NCBI GenBank assembly: GCA_015485035.1
Contig: WFUI01000055.1
Location: forward strand, 1-13,617
DNA length: 13,617 bases
Direction: 5' to 3'
DNA from: Mariprofundus sp.
GTDB taxonomy: Bacteria; Pseudomonadota; Zetaproteobacteria; Mariprofundales; Mariprofundaceae
In this document: one piece after another, positions 7,044-13,617 of the stretch
Numbering within the stretch: the first letter of the stretch is position 1
Layout: every line of letters begins with the position of its first letter
The notes under the pieces: generated by a model
Told to the model about the DNA's origin: nothing
Databases searched by the model: none
What the model saw: the letters and a program-made list of their open reading frames with translations, nothing else
Made by a program: the position numbers and the translations under genes

Positions 7044-10000
7044 GGGTAGTCTCCTTTGCAGCAGCTTTTTCAGCTTTGGCCTCCGCCGCTTTCAACTCCG
7101 CTTCCATTTCTGCCATGGCGCGGCGGTAATCGACGGGGATAACCTTGACAAACTGACCGACAAAATTGTCCCAGTTGTCCAGAATATTTTTACCGACACT
7201 CGAATTGGTGTAATGCACATGCCGTTTAATCAGGGTGCGAACAATGTGCTGGTCGTTCTGCGATAACGAATGTTTGATATCGACGCGACCGTGGGTTTCC
7301 AGATCAGCTCCCTGATGGTCCAGCTCTTCCAGTGCATCGGCTTCAGCGATAATCGGTTCCAGTGCTACCTGAGCCATGTTGCAGCGGCTTTCGAAGCTGC
7401 CTGAACTATCAAGTATATAGGCGATACCACCGGACATACCTGCCGCGAAGTTTCGGCCAGTATCACCGAGTACCACCACAGTGCCACCTGTCATATATTC
7501 ACAGCCATGATCACCGACACCTTCCACAACCGCGACAGCACCGGAATTGCGTACGGCAAAACGTTCACCGGCAATGCCCCTGAAATAACATTCGCCGCTG
7601 GTCGCACCGAACAGCACGGTATTGCCGACAATGATATTATCTTCAGCAACGATTGTGGATTTTTCAGGCGGATAAATGGCGATGCGACCACCGGATAAAC
7701 CCTTGCCGACGTAGTCGTTGCCTTCACCGGCCAGATCAATGGAAATGCCGCGTGCCAGCCATGCACCCAGTGATTGGCCGGCCGTACCTCTGGCCTTGAT
7801 GGCAATGGTATCTTCCGGCAAACCTTCATCACCATAACGTTTGGCAACTTCACCGGAAAGCATGGTTCCGAAGCTGCGATCCACATTACAGATCGGTGTT
7901 TCAATGATCACCGGTTCCTTGTTTTCCAGTGCTGGTTTGGCTTGCGCAATCAACTTGTTGTCGATCAGTTTATCCAGTCCGTGATCCTGTTCTTCACAGT
8001 GATAGACTGCTGTGCCGTTTGGATCAATACGGTGAAAGATCGGGGAGAGATCCAGCCCCTGTGACTTCCAGTGCTTGATCGCTTCGTTGGTATCCAGCAT
8101 ATCGGAGCGCCCGATCATTTCATTGTAGGTTCGGAACCCCAGTTCGGCCATAAGCTCACGTGTTTCCTCGGCAATATACATGAACAGATTCACCACATCT
8201 TCGGGTGTGCCGACGAATTTTTTGCGCAGTTCCGGATCCTGTGTGGCCACACCGACCGGGCAGGTATTGAGATGGCATTTGCGCATCATAATGCACCCTT
8301 CGGCAATCAGGGCGATGGTGCCGAATGCAACTTCATCGGCACCCAGCAATGCTGCAATCACAACATCGCGACCGGTTCTGATCTGCCCGTCAGTTTGCAG
8401 GGTCATACGTCCGCGCAGGCGGTTGAGCACCAGCGTCTGCTGTGTTTCAGCCAGTCCCAGCTCCCATGGTGTGCCGGCATGCTTGATCGAGGTCAGCGGT
8501 GATGCACCGGTACCACCATCGTGGCCGGCAATGACCACATGATCGGCATGCGCCTTGACCACACCGGCAGCAATGGTGCCGACGCCGATTTCACTGACCA
8601 GTTTGACCGAGATATCAGCGCGCGGGTTGGTGTTCTTGAGGTCGAAAATCAGCTGAGCCAGATCTTCAATCGAATAGATATCATGATGTGGTGGCGGTGA
8701 AATCAGCCCCACGCCCGGGGTGGAATGCCGTACCCGGCCGATGCGCTGATCAACCTTGTGGCCCGGCAACTGGCCGCCTTCGCCCGGCTTGGCACCCTGC
8801 GCCATCTTGATCTGAATCTGATCGGAGTTGACCAGATATTCCGTAGTGACGCCGAAACGACCGGATGCAACCTGCTTGATTGCCGAGCGCATTGAATCTC
8901 CATTTTCCATAGGAGTGTAGCGGGCACGTTCTTCACCGCCCTCGCCGGTGTTGGATTTGCCGCCGAGCCGGTTCATGGCGATTGCCAGCGTGGAATGCGC
9001 TTCGTGAGAAATGGATCCGAAGCTCATGGCACCGGTGGCGAAACGTTTTACAATGGCAGAGGCCGGTTCAACTTCTTCCAGCGGGATGGGTGAAGCACCC
9101 TTGAATCTGAACAGGCCGCGCAGTGTTTTCAGCTTTCCGGCCTGGTCATTGATGATAGAGGCATATTCTTTATATAATGAGTAGTTGGATGTTCTTACTG
9201 CATGCTGTACTTTAGCAATGGCTTCCGGTGTCAGGGTATGTTCATCACCGCGTACGCGCCATGCATATTCGCCGCCGACATCCAGTGCTTTCCTGTAAAT
9301 CATGACACCACGGAAGGCGTCAATATGCCGCTGAGCCGCTTCCTGTGAGATTTCAGTCAGACCGGCACCTTCGATCTGGGTTGGCGTACCGGTGAAATAT
9401 TTTGCAATAAATGCACTGGACAGGCCAACCGCTTCGAAGACCTGTGCGCCGCAATAGGACTGGTATGTGGAGATACCCATCTTGGACATGACCTTGAACA
9501 GCCCCTTGCCGATGGCTTTGATATACCGGTTTTCGATTTCACTGATCGACAGCTCATCCGGCAATTGTCCCTGCCGCTTCATATCGCTCAGTGTTTCGAA
9601 GGCCAGATAAGGGTTAATCGCTTCTGCACCGAAGCCGGCCAGACAGGCAAAATGGTGTACTTCACGGGCAGAACCTGTTTCAACCACCAGACCGGTATCG
9701 GTTCTGAGGCCTGCACGGATCAGATGGTGATGTACTGCCGAAGTGGCCAGCAAAGCGGGGATGGCAATATTTTGCGGGTTCATGCCGCGATCAGACAGAA
9801 TAATGATGTTATAGTGATCGCGCACGGCCTGCTCGGCTTTATGGCATAGCTCAGTCAGTGCCGTTTTCATGCCTGCTGCCCCCAGATCGACAGGATAGCA
9901 GGAAGACAGGGTGATGGTGCGGAAACGGTTGTCTGTGTGCTGATCAATATGACGGATTTTTTCAACATCAACATTGGACAGGATCGGCTGATGCACTTCC

Positions 10001-11718
10001 AGACGCAGTTGCGGTTCACTTTCCTCGAGTCCCAGCAGATTCGGATTGGGGCCGATGATGGAGGTCAGGCTCATGACCATTTCTTCACGGATCGGATCGA
10101 TCGGCGGGTTGGTTACTTGCGCAAACAACTGGCGGAAATAATTGTACATCGGCTTGGCACGATTGGAGAGCACTGCCAGCGGACTGTCATTACCCATCGA
10201 CCCTGTACCTTCCTGACCGGATACGGCCATCGGTGTGATCAGAAATTTGAGGTCTTCCTGTGTATAGCCAAAGGATTGCTGGCGATGCAGCAGGGTTTCA
10301 TGATCGGGTGCCTGCGGTGCCACTTCTTCAGGCAGGTCTTCAAGCTGAATCTGGGTTTTGGCCAGCCACTGCTGATATGGCTTACTGGTGGAAAGCTGTT
10401 GCTTGATTTCAGCATCATCAATAATACGTCCTGCTTCCAGGTCGATGAGCAGCATCTTGCCCGGTTGTAAACGCCATTTCTTGATGATTTTCTCTTCCGG
10501 AATATCGAGAACGCCCATTTCGGAAGCGCCGAGCACCAGGCCGTCATCAGTGACCAGATAGCGGGCCGGGCGCAAACCATTACGATCCAGTGTGGCACCG
10601 ATCTGTCGGCCATCGGTAAATGCCACAGCAGCAGGGCCATCCCATGGCTCCATCAGGGCAGCATGGTATTCGTAAAAAGCACGGCGACTTTCATCCATCT
10701 GTTTGTTGCCGGCCCATGCCTCCGGAATCATCAGCATGGCAGCATGTGCCAGCGAATAACCGCCGGCGACGAGCAGTTCCAGGGCATTATCAAAACAGGC
10801 GGTATCGGATTGCGCTTCCTTAATCACCGGCCACAGTTTGGCCAGATCATCACCAAGCAGTTCTGATCGCATGGAGTGGCGGCGTGCATTCATCCAGTTG
10901 ATATTGCCGCGTACAGTATTGATTTCACCATTGTGTGCCACCATGCGGAACGGATGGGCCAGTTCCCAGGACGGGAATGTATTGGTGGAGAACCGCTGAT
11001 GTACCAGTGCCAGTGCAGAAGTCATGCGTGCATCACGAAGATCTTCAAAATAAGCTGCAACCTGATGTGACAGGAACATGCCTTTGTAGACAATCGTGCG
11101 GCTGGATAGTGAAGCTGTGTAGAATTTGGCGGCATCGTCAAAACCGAGTGCTGCCACACGATGTGTAACCACTTTACGGATGACAAACAGTTTGCGCTCG
11201 AAATGATCCTGATTCTCGCAATCGTCGCCTCTGGCAATAAACACCTGCCGGATGACCGGTTCACAATGGACGACACTCTCGGGCAGGTCGGCGCGCACTG
11301 CATCGACAGGCACATTACGCCAGCCCAGCAATGTCTGACCTTCTTCGGCAATCACCTGCTCATAAATATCCTGACAGGATTGACGATGCGCCTCATCCTG
11401 AGGAAAGAAAACCATGCCAACGCCGTATGTGCCTGCATCAGGCAATGCAAAGCCCAGATCAGCGGTTACCGATTGAAAGAAAGCATGCGGAATTTGCAGT
11501 AAAATACCCGCACCATCACCTTCGCGAGGGTCAGCACCCGAAGCGCCACGATGGGTCAGGCGCTCCAGGATTTCCAGTCCTTTTTCAACGATATCATGGT
11601 TCTGGTGATTGTTGATATTGGCTATAAAGCCGACACCACAGGCATCGTGTTCGTTGCGTGGATCATATAAACCCTGTTTGACAGGTGTCCGGTTCACAGT
11701 TGTATGCGAATGACTCAT
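7036..11718 (-). CDS. gltB: Glutamate synthase (NADPH) large subunit GltB
   Basis: GltB carries out glutaminase and 2-oxoglutarate amination steps, making glutamate in the cytoplasm together with GltD. The 1560-residue length is slightly above the usual 1480-1520. C27 in HDACGVG is the catalytic cysteine of the class II amidotransferase domain (27 to about 430) and becomes N-terminal after removal of a 26-residue propeptide. A central domain follows. The FMN synthase domain begins near 860, with ATGAMSFGS at 894-902, and the 3Fe-4S cysteines are C1142, C1148 and C1153 ([12 protein letters not shown]). The C-terminal beta-helix runs from about 1290 to 1500, with glycine-rich turns such as [11 protein letters not shown]. 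The last 30 residues are rich in alanine, glutamate and lysine. The ATG at 11718 has GAGG nine bases upstream (11731-11728). gltD overlaps its end by 8 bases. Confidence 0.97.
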   Translation of the reverse strand: MSHSHTTVNRTPVKQGLYDPRNEHDACGVGFIANINNHQNHDIVEKGLEILERLTHRGASGADPREGDGAGILLQIPHAFFQSVTADLGFALPDAGTYGVGMVFFPQDEAHRQSCQDIYEQVIAEEGQTLLGWRNVPVDAVRADLPESVVHCEPVIRQVFIARGDDCENQDHFERKLFVIRKVVTHRVAALGFDDAAKFYTASLSSRTIVYKGMFLSHQVAAYFEDLRDARMTSALALVHQRFSTNTFPSWELAHPFRMVAHNGEINTVRGNINWMNARRHSMRSELLGDDLAKLWPVIKEAQSDTACFDNALELLVAGGYSLAHAAMLMIPEAWAGNKQMDESRRAFYEYHAALMEPWDGPAAVAFTDGRQIGATLDRNGLRPARYLVTDDGLVLGASEMGVLDIPEEKIIKKWRLQPGKMLLIDLEAGRIIDDAEIKQQLSTSKPYQQWLAKTQIQLEDLPEEVAPQAPDHETLLHRQQSFGYTQEDLKFLITPMAVSGQEGTGSMGNDSPLAVLSNRAKPMYNYFRQLFAQVTNPPIDPIREEMVMSLTSIIGPNPNLLGLEESEPQLRLEVHQPILSNVDVEKIRHIDQHTDNRFRTITLSSCYPVDLGAAGMKTALTELCHKAEQAVRDHYNIIILSDRGMNPQNIAIPALLATSAVHHHLIRAGLRTDTGLVVETGSAREVHHFACLAGFGAEAINPYLAFETLSDMKRQGQLPDELSISEIENRYIKAIGKGLFKVMSKMGISTYQSYCGAQVFEAVGLSSAFIAKYFTGTPTQIEGAGLTEISQEAAQRHIDAFRGVMIYRKALDVGGEYAWRVRGDEHTLTPEAIAKVQHAVRTSNYSLYKEYASIINDQAGKLKTLRGLFRFKGASPIPLEEVEPASAIVKRFATGAMSFGSISHEAHSTLAIAMNRLGGKSNTGEGGEERARYTPMENGDSMRSAIKQVASGRFGVTTEYLVNSDQIQIKMAQGAKPGEGGQLPGHKVDQRIGRVRHSTPGVGLISPPPHHDIYSIEDLAQLIFDLKNTNPRADISVKLVSEIGVGTIAAGVVKAHADHVVIAGHDGGTGASPLTSIKHAGTPWELGLAETQQTLVLNRLRGRMTLQTDGQIRTGRDVVIAALLGADEVAFGTIALIAEGCIMMRKCHLNTCPVGVATQDPELRKKFVGTPEDVVNLFMYIAEETRELMAELGFRTYNEMIGRSDMLDTNEAIKHWKSQGLDLSPIFHRIDPNGTAVYHCEEQDHGLDKLIDNKLIAQAKPALENKEPVIIETPICNVDRSFGTMLSGEVAKRYGDEGLPEDTIAIKARGTAGQSLGAWLARGISIDLAGEGNDYVGKGLSGGRIAIYPPEKSTIVAEDNIIVGNTVLFGATSGECYFRGIAGERFAVRNSGAVAVVEGVGDHGCEYMTGGTVVVLGDTGRNFAAGMSGGIAYILDSSGSFESRCNMAQVALEPIIAEADALEELDHQGADLETHGRVDIKHSLSQNDQHIVRTLIKRHVHYTNSSVGKNILDNWDNFVGQFVKVIPVDYRRAMAEMEAELKAAEAKAEKAAAKETTHG

Positions 11719-11832
11719 TTTTCGTTACCTCACTGGCAGGGTTGATGCAGTCTGAGCAGGCCGGCAGGAAAAAATTGCGGCGATCTGCATGAACTTCACA
11801 CAGAAAATTCAATGTCTGACAGGGCATTCCCT

Positions 11833-11854
11833 AAAAATCGCGCTCCCCCGGAGC
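11833..11854 (-). terminator. Possible weak terminator after the dehydrogenase gene
   Basis: On the minus strand, GCTCC (11854-11850), the loop GGG (11849-11847) and GGAGC (11846-11842) form a short GC-rich hairpin. It is followed by GCG and then ATTTTT (11838-11833). The five-pair stem and the three-base gap before the T-run make it weak. It lies about 64 bases after the dehydrogenase stop and 115 bases before gltB, so it could end the upstream pair or be a leader element of gltBD. The remaining bases of this 199-base gap show no convincing promoter. Confidence 0.3.
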
Positions 11855-11917
11855 AAAAAGGAGGCGCAGACTAGCGAAAGTAGAGAGAATTCTCCAGTCT
11901 CGCTGCCGAAAATGGGA

Positions 11918-12688
11918 TCAGGGACTTAATTGTCTGGCCATCAGGCGCAAGCCAATGCTTCTTGGTGTTACTTTTTGCATGGTATACAGCAGTTTATGGC
12001 GCCAGCCGGGAACGCAGTAGCCGCCACCTTTTTTCAGCGTGTGCAGACAGGCGCGTATGATTACCGGGATAGATGTTCTGAAAAAGCTGCCGGGACCTGA
12101 TGGCATGCCCGAAACTTCGCGGAATCCTGTCGGCGATGGGCCGGGCGCCAGTGTCACGATGCGGATGCGCCCGTTCAACTCTGTTCTGAGTGCTTCACTC
12201 CAATAGGTGAGCCCGGCTTTGGCTGCTGCATAGGCGCTCATATAGGGCAGGGGATATTCACCGGCCAGCGATGACACATTGATAATGAAACCATGTTGTT
12301 TCAACAGGCCGGGCAACAGCGCATGTGTTAATGCCATCGGGGCTTTGAGATCGGTCTTGATGATATCGATCTGGGGCACGATACCTGTTTGTTCGAATGT
12401 ACCCCAGATGCCGAAACCGGCATTATTCACCAGCCCGGCCAGATGCTCGCATTCGACTGCTGCGATCAGGTCAGACAAGCCATGTCTGGCATTTAGATCT
12501 GCCAGCACAATGCTGTGTCGGTCCGGATATTTCAGCGCCCCCATGGTCATTTGAAGTCGGGGTTTATCGCGTCCGTGCAGAATGAGCCGGTAGCCCAGCG
12601 GTTCCAGTTGTTTGGCAAACTCCAGTCCGAAACCGCCGGATGCGCCGGTAATCAGAATACTTCGTCTGTTCTCGGGTGTTTCAGGCAT
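11918..12688 (-). CDS. Short-chain dehydrogenase/reductase (DltE-like, COG0300 type)
   Basis: This is a classical SDR oxidoreductase of 256 residues, probably cytoplasmic and NAD(P)-dependent; the substrate is unknown. The cofactor loop TGASGGFG is at 14-21, NNAG at 88-91, the catalytic serine at 139 or 140 (NVSS), and the YxxxK pair at Y153 and K157 (YAAAK), all intact. The C-terminal stretch with VPGWRHKLL (226-234) and PRSIGLRLM (242-250) is the type seen in DltE-like SDRs. HGR at 38-40 after the second strand, with an arginine there, is compatible with NADP. The ATG at 12688 overlaps the end of the upstream phosphoesterase gene by 8 bases, so the two are cotranscribed and probably translationally coupled. 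The functional link between the pair is not evident. Confidence 0.9.
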   Translation of the reverse strand: MPETPENRRSILITGASGGFGLEFAKQLEPLGYRLILHGRDKPRLQMTMGALKYPDRHSIVLADLNARHGLSDLIAAVECEHLAGLVNNAGFGIWGTFEQTGIVPQIDIIKTDLKAPMALTHALLPGLLKQHGFIINVSSLAGEYPLPYMSAYAAAKAGLTYWSEALRTELNGRIRIVTLAPGPSPTGFREVSGMPSGPGSFFRTSIPVIIRACLHTLKKGGGYCVPGWRHKLLYTMQKVTPRSIGLRLMARQLSP

Positions 12689-13505
12689 GGGTAATCCGCA
12701 TCATGTTCATGGTTCTGTGTTCAAAACCGGCAATGTCGTTGATGCCGAAGGAGGCCAGCATGGCAAGGCACTGATCCATGCCAGAGCCGACTTCAACGGG
12801 TGAATGGGCATCCGACCCGAAAGCAAACGGAATGCCCAGTTCTGCTGCTCTGCCGACGATCCGATGGTGCGGATAGATTTCCGAGATCGGCTTGCGCAAG
12901 CCCGCCGAGCTTATTTCCAGTGCCGCTCCGGATTTCAGCACAGCTTGCAGCATGGCTTCTTCCGCTTGATGAACGGCGGTATTGTTCAGGCTGGCACGGT
13001 GACCGAATTTCTTGATCAGATCGGGGTGTCCGATAATATCGAACATCCCGCTTGCAGCAGATTGTGCAACCAGTTCAAAATAGGCGATATAGGCATCATC
13101 GATTTTCCATGTATCCCAGATTTGAATGCAGTCCGGATTATCGAAGCCCCAGTCACCGATGTAATGCACCGAACCGATAACATAATCCCAGTCATAGGAT
13201 GCAATCATTTCTTCGACCCAGGCTTCTGTGCCGGGGTGGAAATCAGCTTCCAGACCGATGCGAATGGTTAAACGGTCTGACAACAGATCGCGTGCCTGCT
13301 CAACTTCGGTCAGATAATGGGCCAGTTCGGCACGATCCATGCGCCATGCTTTATCGAATCCGCCGGGCATGGGCGAATGATCGGACATGCCGATTTCGGT
13401 GAGTCCGGCTGCAATGGCTGCCTCGGCATATTCCAGCACTGTACCGGTGGCATGATTGCAGCGCGGCGTGTGCATATGGTAATCGGGAACGGGGTTGAAA
13501 TGCAT
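12681..13505 (-). CDS. PHP-family phosphoesterase, histidinol-phosphatase (HisJ/HisK) type
   Basis: This metal-dependent PHP hydrolase of 274 residues fits the HisJ/HisK-type histidinol-phosphatases (about 265-280 residues), which remove phosphate from L-histidinol phosphate in histidine synthesis. Metal ligands are all visible: H10 and H12 (DYHMHT), H18 (CNHA), D42 and H43 (SDHSP), E86 (GLEADF), H114 (GSVHYI), H160 (GHPD), and D232 and H234 (GSDAH). There is no signal peptide. An in-frame TAG four codons upstream (13517-13515) limits any longer start, so ATG 13505 is the most upstream ATG; no clear Shine-Dalgarno precedes it. The next gene overlaps its end by 8 bases. No histidine gene is in the window, so specificity for histidinol phosphate is a family inference; another small phosphate ester is possible. 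Confidence 0.88.
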   Translation of the reverse strand: MHFNPVPDYHMHTPRCNHATGTVLEYAEAAIAAGLTEIGMSDHSPMPGGFDKAWRMDRAELAHYLTEVEQARDLLSDRLTIRIGLEADFHPGTEAWVEEMIASYDWDYVIGSVHYIGDWGFDNPDCIQIWDTWKIDDAYIAYFELVAQSAASGMFDIIGHPDLIKKFGHRASLNNTAVHQAEEAMLQAVLKSGAALEISSAGLRKPISEIYPHHRIVGRAAELGIPFAFGSDAHSPVEVGSGMDQCLAMLASFGINDIAGFEHRTMNMMRITHA

Positions 13506-13617
13506 GCGGGTATGCTAGCCTGCATGATGCACAAATACAGCTGTGCTCTTGCCTGTTCTTTTTTGCCCGCAATGCCTTTCTTGTCGGTTATTTGTATGCA
13601 TGGCTGCGGGCTTCTTC
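13506..13617. other. Edge region upstream of the phosphoesterase gene, no assigned gene
   Basis: Two readings compete here. On the plus strand, a frame opens at ATG 13524 and stays open for 31 codons to the edge (MMHKYSCALACSFLPAMPF and on); it is hydrophobic enough for a signal peptide but has no Shine-Dalgarno. On the minus strand, a frame entering from the edge ends as EEARSHAYK followed by TAA at 13590-13588, which could be the tail of the preceding gene. Neither can be decided from the visible bases, and I see no convincing promoter. Confidence 0.2.

Noticed and set aside
9937..10470. Long plus-strand frame of 177 codons inside gltB
   Set aside because: It is antisense to conserved glutamate synthase sequence, matches no family I know, and is what such a long conserved gene throws off on its other strand.
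11739..11775. Sigma54-like GG and GC pair above gltB
   Set aside because: The spacing between GG and GC is 12 bases rather than 10, and the flanking bases do not fit.
1..13617. CRISPR arrays, tRNA or rRNA genes, insertion sequences, defence genes
   Set aside because: No regularly spaced repeats, no cloverleaf-like sequence seen, no transposase or nuclease motif in any frame that is not a shadow of a core gene.

Overview
The window reads as ordinary bacterial chromosome. Every well-supported gene lies on the minus strand, so transcription runs from high to low coordinates. The gene set is CmoA/CmoB wobble-uridine modification, a two-subunit NADPH-type glutamate synthase and a Pit phosphate carrier. 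Together with moderate base composition and Shine-Dalgarno initiation, it suggests a proteobacterium, most likely gamma-like, although a zetaproteobacterium or a relative would also fit. Nothing here fixes the taxon. I see no rRNA, tRNA, insertion sequence, CRISPR array, attachment site or phage gene.

Layout in transcription order. (1) 13505-11918: a PHP-family phosphoesterase of the histidinol-phosphatase type and a short-chain dehydrogenase, joined by an 8-base overlap. (2) 11718-5607: gltB and gltD, again joined by an 8-base overlap, ending in a strong intrinsic terminator at 5551-5582. (3) 5408-4266: an HPP-family membrane protein with two C-terminal CBS domains. (4) 4139-2303: a Pit-type phosphate transporter with its own promoter, then a PhoU-like DUF47 partner; a long interrupted hairpin sits between them. 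(5) 2176-1: a YbiR-like permease of the ion transporter superfamily, then cmoA and the first 110 codons of cmoB, which leaves the window. cmoA and cmoB overlap by ATGA.

How the genes work together. GltB and GltD form glutamate synthase, turning glutamine and 2-oxoglutarate into two glutamates with NADPH. HPP proteins of cyanobacteria and chloroplasts are linked to nitrite transport, so the HPP-CBS protein beside glutamate synthase may belong to nitrogen assimilation, but the terminator separates their transcripts. Pit and DUF47 form a phosphate-uptake pair. CmoA makes carboxy-SAM and CmoB uses it to build cmo5U at tRNA position 34. The permease between the phosphate pair and cmoAB has no evident partner.

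I did not find an undescribed multi-gene system. The items most worth checking are a degenerate Pho-box-like repeat above the pit promoter, the hairpin between pit and DUF47, the HPP-CBS protein beside gltBD, the orphan permease with a probable TTG start, and a possible ATT start of cmoA. Gaps between genes are all under 300 bases.
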